Below, piece after piece: positions 27,038-38,628 of a DNA stretch of 64,000 nucleotides (positions within the stretch are counted from its first letter, which is position 1; each line of letters starts with the position of its first letter). The position numbers and the translations under genes were made by a program. The notes beneath the pieces were generated by a model. The model saw only the letters and a program-made list of their open reading frames with translations. It did no database searches and had not been told where the DNA came from. The stretch comes from Cucumis sativus (taxonomy: Eukaryota > Streptophyta > Magnoliopsida > Cucurbitales > Cucurbitaceae): the NCBI RefSeq assembly GCF_000004075.3, contig NC_026657.2:29110408-29174407 (forward strand), given 5' to 3'.

Positions 27038-27271
27038 ATGTGGTTCTGGACCTTCTTTCAAGGGATTCTGCTGTTTGCAAATGCCTTTGCAATTCTGAAC
27101 GAAGATCGTTTTCTTGCTCGGAGAGGATGGACATTAGCAGAGATGTCGAGAGAAAGAAGAAGCACGCTCAAAGGCCAGGTAATTGGGCTCATCCATGCAT
27201 GTCAATTCTTGAGACTTCCACTCATTCTTCTCAATATCATCACCATCATCGTCAAGCTCTTCTCTGGTTGA
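27038..27271 (+). CDS. YOS1/IER3IP1-like ER-Golgi transport protein
   Basis: A 77-residue single-exon protein with two hydrophobic segments (about residues 3-19 and 52-75) and the family signature NEDRFLARRGW followed by a basic QVIGLIHACQFLRLPLI stretch. The length matches the YOS1 family (about 75-82). In yeast Yos1 acts with Yip1 and Yif1 in COPII vesicle transport between ER and Golgi, and plant copies are assumed to do the same. A probable 5' leader intron ends just before the start. From memory the Arabidopsis homologues At3g54085 and At2g37975 also lie close to FLN1 or an O-fucosyltransferase. Confidence 0.9.
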   Translation: MWFWTFFQGILLFANAFAILNEDRFLARRGWTLAEMSRERRSTLKGQVIGLIHACQFLRLPLILLNIITIIVKLFSG

Positions 27272-27641
27272 TTAAGTATATAACGCGAAAGAAAACCCTG
27301 TATATTTCTGTATCTTGAAGCATCACATATTCGAATTTTACTTGTAATATGTTTGACTCGAGCTTTTGCTCTTAATTTGGCTTTCATTTTCGTTATCAAC
27401 CCACTTTCTGAGTACATTTCTAAGAATCATCCAGCATATTCAGTGGCCTTAAAATAATACTCTGTTTGTAAGCACATTAACTGATTTATATGTTCTAAAA
27501 AACAAGTATGAAGCAATCCAGTTGATCTCTACAAATGAAAGTATTATTCAAAAGAAAGAAACAGAGCCTATAAATGACAGTAGTACATCAAAATGTCAAA
27601 CACAGAATGTCTAAAAACACTAGAAATCAAATCAATTCACT

Positions 27642-28238
27642 TTACTCTACTGGTATCATAACTTCATTGGTTCTCAAAGAAGGCAATGTCCAAGGTGGGT
27701 TATATCTTGCCAATACATAATCCCCAATCACCTTGTGTCCATCTTTCTCCAAGCTTTTCTTTAGCTTCTCCACCTTCTCCGCCACCACTCCCTCCGTCGC
27801 AATTCCGCTAAATCTCACGACGGCTAGTTTTCTCTCCCCTTCTTCCTTTATCACAACCCTTTCATCCGCCGGTTTAGGAGCCTCCTCTGCCTTCTTGTAC
27901 TTGCTAGGTAGCACAAACTGCATCGTCACCGGCTTCCCTTCGCCGCCGCCACCTTCGGTCACCACCGGAGCTGTCATCGAAATCTTCTCCGATTTGGTGA
28001 TCACCGGCGCCGTCATGGCCACTTTCTCGGACTTGATGTTCTGTGGCTCACCAATGGCTCCAATGTATTTTGCTAATACGGTGAAGCCACCGTCTTTGTT
28101 GCCTCTGAACTGGGTCGGATCGTAGGCGACTTCGGCGACCACCGATGGCTCGTATTTGCGGATTTCGTAGTCGGAAGTGGATTGAACGAGCTCGTATTTG
28201 GGTGTTTCAACACTGATCTTTCCGAGAATCAAACCCAT
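27642..28238 (-). CDS. SOUL haem-binding family protein
   Basis: An intronless 198-residue protein with the whole SOUL/HEBP domain. It begins MGLILGKISVETPKYELV and contains YEIRKYEPSVVAEV, the doubled EKVAMTAPVITK / EKISMTAPVVTE motif that marks the family, and ends ARYNPPWTLPSLRTNEVMIPVE (landmarks YNPPWTLP and NEVMIP). It has no obvious transit peptide and is probably cytosolic. SOUL proteins bind haem or other tetrapyrroles, though the role in plants is unsettled. A Gly-rich insert (TEGGGGEGKP) lies in the middle. It converges with YOS1. From memory the counterpart is At2g37970. Confidence 0.92.
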   Translation of the reverse strand: MGLILGKISVETPKYELVQSTSDYEIRKYEPSVVAEVAYDPTQFRGNKDGGFTVLAKYIGAIGEPQNIKSEKVAMTAPVITKSEKISMTAPVVTEGGGGEGKPVTMQFVLPSKYKKAEEAPKPADERVVIKEEGERKLAVVRFSGIATEGVVAEKVEKLKKSLEKDGHKVIGDYVLARYNPPWTLPSLRTNEVMIPVE

Positions 28239-29367
28239 GTTTGGAAACTTATGATATAGATAGTCTAGGGGTAGCTGATTTTATACATTGAGAAGAAAGA
28301 CGGTTGCTTGAAGAAGGGGTTGGAACTGTGAAGTTCAGCCATGGAATAAGTGGTGGAAGTTGGAGGAGGGTGTGTGTGGTTTATCTTCGTCCACGACTAC
28401 TTTGCTTGCAAATGGATCTACTGAGCCGAAGAAGACGAGTGAGAGATTTCTTGTACAATAATTCGATGGAATTGTTTAGAATCAGTTGTCTTTGAAAACG
28501 TTTTGAAGCTTTTTCATTCAAGTATGGAAATTGAACGTTGGAATCAGATTCGGGCTGGACTATGACATGGGATCTTAATTTCTCACATTGTTTGTAGTGA
28601 TATCGGTGTAGATTCATTGCTAATCCTTATTATTTAACTTTGGTTTGATATAGTTTTGAAAATATTCATGAAGTGTTGGAAGTATAATATAATATTGTAA
28701 CTTCCTCTACACCTTACTTATCTATAGTCTCATATGGAAGGAAAAGAGGAAGCCATATCATTGCAATATACGTATTAATAAACTTCCAAGAGGATGTAAG
28801 GATTTGTTCTGGAAAATGAGCTGTGTGTGCATCTATTTTACAGGAAAAATGATGGCTTTACTTTCCATTGAGTTGATGAACTCTGCAAAAGCCTTATTTG
28901 AACAACCCATGGTTTTGGACGAACTTTTGAACAAATGAAAAACAAAAGAACTAAGTTAATCTGTAAAGCTGGTGAGGGAGAAGTCCTTTTGAAAACCTTT
29001 ATTAGATGTGTATCTGTCGTAATAATAATGTGTGTATTGTATAGATAAGTTACTTGGTAAATTCGACTCCTTGTAAATGTAATTAGCTAAGTTTAGTAAT
29101 GAAGCATTAACCTGTGTAAGAATTTTCTCAACACGATCTCTTCAACCAATCACATTCGTTACAACTTTCTTCCCAACACTCTGTTTTGAAGGCATAGACC
29201 GTGTTGATAAAAGATCAACAAATATATGTAGAAGAGGAGCAAAAAAAAATCCACTGCTAGCTCGAATTGATGAAACCTGGAGACTACAATATGCACATCA
29301 CTGTATATAAATTATTGATACAAGTCCAGTTTTAAGGAGCAGCTTATAGTCATAATGTATTTGTTTT
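28239..29367. other. SOUL promoter region and spacer
   Basis: The first 100 or so bases are the SOUL leader and promoter. The rest is AT-rich with no recognised gene. Short reading frames on both strands between 28300 and 28620 overlap one another and look accidental. Confidence 0.5.
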
Positions 29368-29723
29368 TCAAAACGATCTCTTTTCATAAGAGACCAATCC
29401 ATGAATTCCACCTTCGACCTGTGCTGCCACCTTACGAACTTGCACATAGGTAAACCCAATAAATTGACAACGATTCTAAACAAATTCATGTTCACAATCA
29501 ACAAAGCATAAAGTGGAGAAGCAGCAATCTCTTGGAACCCTTGCTTGACTGCTTGCGTGGTATAGAGTATGAATTTCAAGACTGAACCCTTATCAGCAAT
29601 TGCTCCAGCAACCCCCTCGACTATCTTAAGGGTTGCAATATCCCCCAAGTACCTGTCGTCACTTCCTCTGGCCATTGCCTCTAAAGACCCCATCCCCCAA
29701 TATTTCTTCACAATCTAACCATT
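29368..29723 (-). pseudogene. IMP dehydrogenase last-exon fragment (pseudogene)
   Basis: Minus-strand translation matches the C-terminal 110 residues of plant IMP dehydrogenase, as known from memory: KKYWGMGSLEAMARGSD, RYLGDIATLKI, ADKGSVLKFI and AVKQGFQEIAASPL in one frame, then KVAAQVEGGIHGLVSYEK in another, ending at the normal stop position. An in-frame stop lies just before VKKY, and a frame change and a diverged stretch occur near 29430-29510. A sequence like a splice acceptor (catttccag) directly precedes the exon and intron-like sequence precedes that, so this looks like a copied genomic fragment rather than a processed transcript. No upstream IMPDH exons were found. It cannot encode the enzyme. 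Confidence 0.82.
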
Positions 29724-30359
29724 CTGGAAATGACAAGAACTAACGTCTTAGAAGTCATTTTTTACTTCACTAATGAATTGTCACTTCTTATAACTTAAAA
29801 GTGCAAAAATTGTGTCATGTAAGCAGTTATACCTGTGACTCGTACGAAAAATTTAGACGACCAAAAGATAAAAGATCAACAAATATATGCATGAACAAAT
29901 TGAAGTAAACTTCGTGAAGCATTTAAGTCAACAAGTACGAGCGTAAATCGTTCTACCACCTAAATGTGCCTAAATGAAGTGCAATAGTTTAATATATAAA
30001 ACATCAATTACTGAACTAAAATTAATCACAATTTTCTATTATTATTGAATTAAAAATAATACAAAAACACAAATTTTAAAAAGCCCTAAATCCCAAAGGG
30101 TAAAATGACGTCTCTGCCCCTATGGCACTTATGTAATGCTTCCTTCTTCGATCATCACTAATAAATCTCTTCGGATAACAGTGTTAGGGTTTGTTTTCTT
30201 GGCGCCACCGTCCATCTTCATTCCTTCTTCTATAAATCTTTATCGTCGGCGACGTTTCTTTTCGTATACTCGGCTATCGATGGTCCTTTTAAGTTATTTC
30301 TGTTTTTTCTATTCCGTATTTTACTGTTAATCCGACCTTTAATCTTATGTTTTCTGGTG
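29724..30359. promoter_or_regulatory. Spacer with putative snoRNA cluster promoter
   Basis: A telo-box (TTAGGGTTT, 30184-30192) and a related AAGCCCTAAA near 30079 lie 170-280 bases before the first snoRNA candidate, in a local island richer in GC than its surroundings (about 30100-30290). Telo-boxes are common in promoters of plant snoRNA and ribosomal protein genes. A 64-codon frame at 30136-30330 does not look like a conserved protein and is probably leader sequence of the non-coding transcript. Confidence 0.45.
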
Positions 30360-30445
30360 GCATCGATGATGAAACAATCTATTTGTTATCCTTGCACTTT
30401 GATTTACAGTGAAGAAAATCATGGGGAATATTGTTCCTGAGATGC
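30360..30445 (+). ncRNA. Box C/D snoRNA candidate 1
   Basis: The 5-bp terminal stem GCATC/GATGC directly flanks box C (ATGATGA, 30366-30372) and box D (CTGA, 30437-30440), at the usual spacing for an 86-nt RNA. A C'-like TGAAGAA lies internally. The RNA target was not identified. It is the first of three such units in 490 bases. Confidence 0.72.
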
Positions 30446-30520
30446 ATTTGTTGTTTAAAAGAGTCGGTAGCTTCGATTGTGTAGATTAGGCACTGTTTTT
30501 TTTTTTTCAAATTTTATATT

Positions 30521-30607
30521 TGGATCGATGATGTGATTTCAAATCTGCGTTATCTATCTGCAATTTCCTTTTAGGAATTGAAGATAACCTATCATTTCTG
30601 AGATCTG
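30521..30607 (+). ncRNA. Box C/D snoRNA candidate 2
   Basis: Box C-like ATGATGT (30528-30534) and box D CTGA (30598-30601) are enclosed by a stem TGGATC/GATCTG, six pairs including two wobbles. An internal C'-like TGAAGAT is present. The segment CTGCGTTATCTATCTG (30545-30560) is shared exactly with candidate 3, and its first ten bases are complementary to GATAACGCAG. I remember that sequence from a conserved part of 25S/28S rRNA. Confidence 0.75.
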
Positions 30608-30760
30608 TTTATCTTACGCGATTGTTTGCTTCATTTTCTGTAGTTTGGGTTGGGCTGTTTGAACTGTCTCCTTCTGAGTTTCATTGCATTTCTCAGAGAT
30701 CTGGGCATTTTTGTTCCTTTGGTTTATTGTTTATGAGTGTTTGTTTACTAATGCAAACCC

Positions 30761-30845
30761 TGGATCCGTGATGTTAATGGAAAACTGCGTTATCTATCTG
30801 TAAGTTCCTATATGGAGTTGATGATACCATGATTTCTGAGATCCA
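30761..30845 (+). ncRNA. Box C/D snoRNA candidate 3
   Basis: A perfect 6-bp stem TGGATC/GATCCA encloses box C (GTGATGT, 30768-30774) and box D (CTGA, 30836-30839). A good internal C' box (TTGATGA) is present. It is a diverged paralogue of candidate 2 with the same 16-base guide segment (30785-30800) and a related stem, while most of the rest differs. This pattern implies selection on the guide. Confidence 0.8.
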
Positions 30846-32832
30846 AACTTGTATTGTTTTGTTGTATGATTTTAGGTGAAGAGTTTCATTTTAAAACATC
30901 TTTTTTCATGTTTATGTCGGTTGGTGGCTCTGGTGGGTACTGTTGCCAATTGTGATTGAACATTATTTTTCACTTTGGCCACAACCTTATCTCTTCACTA
31001 GGTTGAGTTAGATGACCTCACACTCTTAATACTTCTTGCTAATGCTAACTAGTTTAAAGATGAAATTTCTGTTGGTGTAAAAAGACTAAAGTTTAAACGG
31101 GTATTAATGGTTATCTGATGACCACTGCTCCACATCGACCATTGGCAAGAGCAGGTCATTTATAGACGATTGTGCTTTTTTATGGCTGATGATAGATTTT
31201 GGTTCCATTATTAAGCTGGCTGGGTTTGTGATTAAATATTCAAAAGAAATGTTTCACTCATCAGTTTCATTTTTGTTTCTACTTGATTCTTGGTGCCAAT
31301 ATATGTACTTTGGTTTTTTTTCCCTTTCCTTTTTCTGCTGTTTGGGGGTTTTCTATTTAACTTTATGGGGGTATGACATTGACATCGATCACTTATGATA
31401 CGAGGCCAATATAGTAAGGAGGCAGGGTTTGTGTTTTTGTTAAACCAAGGCTTAGTTAAGCTTTTTGAAAATTGTTTATTAGGTTACCTTTCATGTATTA
31501 TTATTGTAAACAAATGAGGAACTTTTTTTTACTTGAATCAAGGAAGAAACAATAGGTTATACGATGTATTTACAGGCGATTCCAACACCCTCGGGAAGTG
31601 AAGATATTTTTTTCCCTCAGTTGGTAGAGTCATCTTTTCGAAGGCAAGTGGAAACAAATCTGAAGACTAATCAAACTTTAGATCTTACAATCTAAAGTAT
31701 ATAATTACTTTGAAATTTGGTCTCCAACTTCATAATCCTCAAATAGTAATCAAGGAAGCTCATGTGTATCATTTAATTTTAGCTTGATAATAGAAAACAA
31801 TATTTTGTTCACGTTATATGCAATTAGACGTTACTCTCTAGTCACTTAGTATTATAGTTATAACATTACTTAAACTATGGACTTGTGTCGGGCATGAATC
31901 TTTTTATAAAATATAATTTATGAAAGTCTAATGCTTGTATATATTTTTATATATACAATCAGTTTTACAACTCATTGCAGCCCAGTTATGTAATTTATTT
32001 GGTTGGATGATATTAACAATTTCTTTGATTAATAAAAGAGAAAAAGAAAGAATCTGGAAGCAGATCTACCGTTCAACTACAACACAGTACATGGATAACT
32101 TTGTTTAAAAATAGTTAATGACAGATCAAGATTTGTGAAAAAGTGTTGAAGGAATCGTTTGGTTGTGCGGTCACTATTAATGAAAAATAACACATCACAA
32201 TTATACATTTGGAAAAAAAATAAATGGTTAAAACACATTTTCCAACTTTCAAAAATCAAAATCAAATAGAAAAGAAAGAAGAGAAAAAAAGGAGGAGGAG
32301 GAGGAGAAAACGTCAAAAGAAAAAATGAATGGTGTGGGGCTACGAGCAGCGGGGCGCGGCCTTTAAAATATTACCAAATTTTGTCCGTCAAAAAAAAAAA
32401 AAAGAAAAAAAAAAGAAAAAGAAATGTCACATTGGTATTGGTGGAGTCCAGCTGTGTCCAGATAATTATTTTCATTTTTCAAAATTTGAAGGCAAACCCA
32501 ACGGCAGACCGTTACTTTTACAAACGCCGGTGGTGATGCATGTGGCTTCCTATTTCTTCACTCATTTTTTCTTTCTTCTATCTTAACCCTAACTTCTTTC
32601 CCGCTCATTTCTTTCAAATTCCCTAATTATAATTTTAACCGTTATTTCCTTTTATTTCTATAAAGATCCCTCCGTCCCCACTTTTCCCTTTAACCCTTCA
32701 TTTCTCCTCTTCTCCCTCTCTCTCTATCTCTCTATCTCTCTCTCTCTCTTTAGGGTTTCTTCAACTTTTTTCTTTTCTTTTCTTTTTTTTGTTTCTCTCG
32801 CTTTCAATTTTCACTTCCCATTTCTTGTAAAG
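30846..32832. other. Spacer and beta-tubulin promoter/5' UTR
   Basis: AT-rich to about 32270, without a recognised gene. It then passes through a purine-rich stretch (32270-32420) into a pyrimidine-rich leader with CT and TCTA repeats (32707-32750), which probably forms the tubulin 5' UTR. Confidence 0.55.
32707..32750. repeat. CT-rich microsatellite in the beta-tubulin leader
   Basis: An interrupted (CT)n tract 80-125 bases upstream of the tubulin start codon. Pyrimidine tracts of this kind are common in plant 5' UTRs and can raise expression. Confidence 0.8.
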
Positions 32833-34358
32833 ATGCGTGAGATTCTTCACATCCAAGGTGGACAATGTGGCAACCAGATCGGTGCCAAGTTCTGGGAAGT
32901 GGTTTGTGCTGAGCACGGGATCGATCCCATCGGTAAGTACACTGGGGATTCTGATCTTCAACTTGACCGGATTAATGTATATTACAATGAAGCCAGTTGT
33001 GGACGGTTTGTTCCTCGTGCTGTGCTTATGGATCTTGAGCCTGGTGTTATGGATAGTATCAGATCTGGACCTTATGGTCAGGTTTTCAGACCTGATAACT
33101 TTGTTTTTGGTCAGTCTGGTGCTGGAAACAACTGGGCTAAAGGTCATTACACCGAAGGTGCCGAGCTTATTGATTCTGTTCTTGATGTTGTTCGTAAGGA
33201 GGCTGAGAACTGTGACTGCTTGCAAGGTATTTTTAAGTTACCGACACTTTTTGGTTTTTTCCTTTTCTTTTTTTGTTGTTGTATGTTTGTAGTTGCTCAA
33301 TCTGGTTTGGATCTGGTTTTTAGGGTTTCAGGTGTGCCATTCTTTGGGAGGAGGGACTGGATCTGGAATGGGAACTCTTTTGATTTCCAAGATCAGAGAA
33401 GAGTACCCTGATAGAATGATGCTTACGTTCTCTGTTTTCCCATCTCCTAAAGTTTCTGATACTGTTGTTGAGCCTTACAACGCTACTCTCTCCGTTCATC
33501 AATTGGTTGAAAACGCCGACGAGTGTATGGTACTTGATAACGAGGCTCTCTACGATATTTGCTTCCGGACCTTGAAGCTCTCCACTCCAAGCTGTAAGTT
33601 CTTTATACATGGATCTCAGATCTGTACTGTATCTCAATTCTTCTAGTTCTCTTTCTTATAGTTTCTTGTGTTATTGGGCAGTCGGTGATCTGAACCATCT
33701 GATTTCTGCGACTATGTCCGGTGTTACCTGCTGTTTGCGATTCCCGGGACAGCTCAACTCAGATCTTAGGAAGCTTGCTGTCAATCTTATCCCATTCCCG
33801 CGTCTCCACTTTTTCATGGTGGGTTTTGCTCCACTCACTTCCCGTGGATCTCAGCAATACAGAGCTCTTACAGTACCTGAGCTCACTCAACAAATGTGGG
33901 ATGCGAAGAACATGATGTGTGCTGCTGATCCAAGACATGGTCGGTATCTTACTGCCTCTGCTATGTTTAGGGGTAAGATGAGCACCAAGGAAGTTGATGA
34001 ACAGATGATCAATGTTCAAAACAAGAACTCGTCATACTTTGTAGAATGGATCCCCAACAACGTGAAATCTACAGTTTGTGACATTCCTCCAACTGGGTTG
34101 AAAATGGCTTCCACTTTCCTTGGGAACTCAACATCGATCCAAGAGATGTTTCGCCGTGTTAGTGAGCAGTTTACTGCTATGTTTAGGAGGAAGGCTTTCT
34201 TGCATTGGTACACAGGGGAGGGTATGGATGAGATGGAGTTCACTGAGGCTGAAAGCAATATGAATGATTTGGTTTCTGAGTATCAGCAATATCAAGACGC
34301 TACGGCTGAAGATGATGAATACTACGATGAAGATGAAGTTGGTGAACCTGATGACTGA
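32833..34358 (+). CDS. TUB: Beta-tubulin
   Basis: Three exons (32833-33226, 33324-33593, 33682-34358) encode 446 residues, the usual plant length, with introns after codon 131 and within codon 222. Marks include the MREI N-terminus (the element for co-translational autoregulation of tubulin mRNA), [15 protein letters not shown], the GTP-binding loop GGGTGSGMG and the acidic tail with [16 protein letters not shown]. It polymerises with alpha-tubulin into microtubules. I cannot assign it to one Arabidopsis isotype. Confidence 0.97.
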
Positions 34359-35336
34359 AGTATGTGAAGGTGTGTGTGTTAATCTTTCAATTGCCAGTCT
34401 CTGGCAAGTTTGTGGGTTGGATTTATGAAGGCCTAAAGCAATTCATAGCTGTAGAATGTTTTAGGCCATTATATCGTCAATTAAGATTGCTTTTTCCTTT
34501 TTGGTTCTTAATTGTGTCATCTGGATAATGGAATATGAAGAATATCAGTTACATATGCCCGTATAATTTGTTATTCTGCAAGTTTTTCTGTTTAAACAAT
34601 TTCTCAGATTTGAGTGTGTTACTTCACAGGTAGGCTTTTGTTCCGTTCACACACACATGATTTCTGCAATGATTCATTCAACTATTGTTTGCTGTTGATG
34701 TAAGAACTTAGAAGAAACCTGTTTGAATTGTTAATGTGCAAATATATGAGATTTGATATGTGACTACTTGGAAACCCAACTATAAGTACAACGTATTAGT
34801 TCATTCTTTGGTTTTTTACACTCTTAAATTCATTTCAAATTTTACTTCAAACATATTTGTTTACACGTACGAGTATGTTGTGTGTACCATTATAAAGTAT
34901 GCGTTTCCAGCGATAAAAAAGTATGACGAAAGTGGCAAATAATTTCCTTGGGGGGTTGCCTTACAAAATAAGCTTGATGTGTTTCTTTGCTTTTAAGTTG
35001 TTTCACTTTTGAACTCAGTGGAACTGCGAGTTGAACAGCACAACCAGAGTTGACAATGTTTGGGATCAGATCTCCTACCCACCTTTTTGATCTTTAAGAA
35101 AGCAAAACTGAGATTTTCACCATGTCACTAAATTTGAGGGAAAATAACAGGAGAAAAAGGAGAGGGCACTGAGATGCTGGGACAATGATATAACCATTGT
35201 TATGTTATTGTGTATTCATGGAGATGTTGAAAATTTACAGCTTCCCTTTTACAATAACAACGCAAAAGGATCAGTTGAGTAACTGAGATAGTGAAGTATC
35301 AAATACATATAAATAATAATAACTATCTACAAGGAT
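34359..35336. other. Beta-tubulin 3' UTR and spacer
   Basis: The first 250 bases are tubulin 3' UTR. The rest is AT-rich with no gene recognised. Confidence 0.5.
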
Positions 35337-38300
35337 TTATTTGCTAAACGTGTCAATTGATCTTATGAAGATTTCAAACACGGTTGAGAAAACCACAAAC
35401 AAGGCTTGCTCAAGAATGGGGAGGTATGTCTTGCTCACCCATTGTCCAAGGTTGAGCAACCTCAATGTTATAACGTTAGCGTCTTCTGATGTTAAGATTT
35501 GCTCTCCTCCTTTGACGAGCTCCATGTCTTTTTTAACTCTGTTTATCGTGGATAGTTCACTTTGAATCCCTCTCTTTTATATAAACTTTCTTCACCTGAA
35601 GAAAAAAAAAATCACTTTATCAGTCTTTGTTGACTAGTTGACGAAATATCACAAAAATGCTTTCTGCAGGGATGCCCTAGCTTTTCTTCAACCTTTTCCG
35701 TAACTCTTCAATGGCACTCGTCTTTTCAAATGGTCGGTTTCACACCCACAACTATATATTGGGATGTAAACCAGGTTCTTCTTAGGTATCTATCTGGATA
35801 TAAACAAGACGCAACAAGTTATAGATATTCATGTCAATATGTTAACTAAATTACATCAGATTAATGTGGCAGTAATCCAAAGTAGTATGAGTGCTAGAAA
35901 TATGATTAAGAAGTAGACCTCGAGATACAGGTTGCTACTATATACCAATAAGAGGAGGAAATGTTTTCACAATTAGTACATGAAAATTAATAAGAAGGTG
36001 CTACCTAACTATCCTTATCGACTTGATTGCACCAACCATAGTCCCATGTCGGTCCCTTAATAAATGCAGAACAAATTTCTGGGGTTTGACCCAAACAGTG
36101 CAGGATAAGACAGCTAAATTAACTTGTTGTAGTATAAATTTGTTAATTACTTTTGGAACTAAGAAGTTCCCACCCATAGGACTTATTTGAGACGGTGAAG
36201 CACGGGAAGCAACACTCAAACACATCAGGGGAAACACACAAGTAATGAAATAAATTTCTTTGACAAAGAGAAACCACACCTTTAACGTCACAAATCTCAA
36301 AAAGTAAGACAGAGTAATACATTTGCATGTGAACCAAAAATTGACTGAAGGGACCACTAAGCTTTCCCCATCCAATTACTGCAATTTTGTTGTTGACTGA
36401 TCTGGGGATACATATCCATTTGCGAATACTTCTAAATCCCAAGATAATTAAAATACAAAATAAACCAAGTGTTCAAGGGATTTACAATATAATGCTTACC
36501 TCCTTCCCCAGTCGTTGTATTTTTAACCAAAGTTCCCTAACAAACTCCTTAACTAATTGCTAATATACCCTTAACACTAATTTTTGTTAGCATTCCAATC
36601 ACAACATTCCTAGTGGTACTCAAATTATAAGGTCAGAGAAGTATACATGTAAACGTATTCATAGATACTTTTGATATTCTTGAGACCTAAATAATTCTAA
36701 TTTCTAATCGTACACCTTTTTTGTAGGTCCGTGAAAACCTTATGCACATGCAACTGGCTTGGGTTTGTTAAACTTTTTGTGATGTTAAAAAGAAAGGGGG
36801 TCATCAACTTGCAGGCTCAAGAAGATAAAAGAAGAAAATTCAGGAAGCTCACCTTGATGCTTAGCTCCAATAAATTCTCCCAACATCAACTGATTAAACT
36901 TTTTCTTTCTACACTGCAAAGAGATGGACATTCATAAATTAGGCACGAGCAGTAGTTGATCACATTGTTAACTACATGGAAGAACTGTAACACTTTTAAA
37001 TATTAATTGCAACACTTGAAAAGTGCACTAAAACAGTGATATAACAATAATTATTTGATCAGCTCGGTATGATTTGTGAGATAGAACATTCTTCAGGACA
37101 TGGTTCAAGAAATCAGCTATTCAACTCAGACATCTGGCACTCCGAAACCAATAATTTAGCCCACCAAAATTTTAAGAATGCTCTTAAATCACCGATTGAC
37201 CTAAAGGCAAGTTTAATATCACATCATCTAACACTCTCCTCGCTTGTGGGTTGAAATATGCGAGACTGTTAAGTTCTAACCAAAGTGGGACAAAGGCATC
37301 TCATACTACCTTGGTTCCCAACAAGGATCCAAGAAATGGAAATCAATATTAATTAGAGGGCCAAAAGTTTAAACTAATGGGTGAAGTAAATTTTAATATC
37401 ATATCATATGTGTTCGTACAAGTGAAAGAGAGTTCAGACGACTTTAAATGTTCTTTTCTCTAGTCAATTTATTATGCCATTCGTGCACATAAAATCAATA
37501 GCGATTATATGCCTCTTGAATTCAAAACCCATTACCATGTTCTTCTTCTCCCTATACACATAGAAGTAACTGACGGTATAGTAAAAAGCTTATAAGTTAT
37601 TTAATGACCTTACCTGAGATTACAGCTTATTCCTTACTGCATGCCAGAACTCTAGGATAAGGACAATTATAAATCTTAAGTGGTAAATAATTTTCACGAT
37701 TCCTTGAACACTGGTGAAGTATGATATCATTAACAGCACAGAAATAAAAATATATCAAGTGCCAAGCAACAACATTTAATTCTTTGATCTTATAATAGAG
37801 CACCAACCTATTATTCATCGTGACAAATCAGTTTATATAGGAAAAACTTAAACATAAGAAAACATAGAAGTTTCATATTGAGAAAACATCTCCGTAACCA
37901 TCATTTTCCACTGTAGCTAAAATAGTGAAGATGGCAAAGTTTCACTGAGAGCTCCATGATGCAGTTTACACAGATCAGGGATTCAAGTTTGGCCCTTCAT
38001 CCTCTTATTGCTGCCCGGAAATTGAGGAACAACTTAAGCATTTGAATTAGGATCACGAAGTTAATTGTGTTATCTAGCCAATCGTGAGAGATGTTCAATG
38101 CCTCCAAATGAACTTAAAAACTTGGCACAGCAAGAATTGGCTCAACAGAGAGCATTGTTGCCTTCATTTGGTATTTAATGTTAAACTAGAAGACCATGCT
38201 AACTATTTTAGAAGCAAAAATGTAAAAAATAGACTTCTCTAAACTATGTTGAAGTGTGTAAATAAATACTTCTCCAAATAGACATTCGTCCGTGGAAGAA

Positions 38301-38600
38301 GCCATAGCAATTTCACTGCACTCTATAACATAATTTCATAATAACATCCTGCTCACCTGTGACCAACTTTGAGCTTCTGAGGCAATAACAGCCCCGGTTT
38401 CTTCAAACACCCTATGCCTCCCCTCGTCGATCGGTTCATAGATTGATTCCCCTATGATTTGCTTGTCTCTGCACCCACTCTTCTTCACATCGTAACGTTG
38501 AATTGAACCGCGCGAGAACCGGAGAATAGAAGATGAGCTTCCACATCGGAAGAGAGTGTCGCCAGGTGCAGCACTCCGTCGGTGGATTTCTCTCTGATCT
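35337..38600 (-). CDS. Unidentified spliced minus-strand gene (exon structure unresolved)
   Basis: There are several signs of a minus-strand transcription unit. Its 5' end faces three site II motifs (38631, 38642, 38657). A first exon ends at a good donor (CACAG|gtgagc, exon edge 38357), perhaps beginning MNRSTRGGIGCLKKPG. Other exon-like pieces are 36912-36849 (CRKKKFNQLMLGEFIGAKHQ, perfect splice signals) and about 36072-36000 (LRDRHGTMVGAIKSIRI). Towards the 3' end lies an open frame of about 80 codons ending at 35337 with coding-like codons: NRVKKDMELVKGGEQ, LRLLNLGQWVSKTYLP, then a hydrophobic end. I could not join these pieces in one consistent frame, and I do not recognise the family. 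Start and end are approximate. Confidence 0.33.
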
Positions 38601-38628
38601 TCCGCGGTTGGATTATTCTAGTGCTGGC

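Noticed and set aside
31110-31170. Hairpin resembling half of an H/ACA snoRNA just after the C/D cluster
   Set aside because: One stem-loop (GACC..TGCTC / GAGCA.GGTC) and a possible H box are present, but no second hairpin and no ACA box follow at the right distance.
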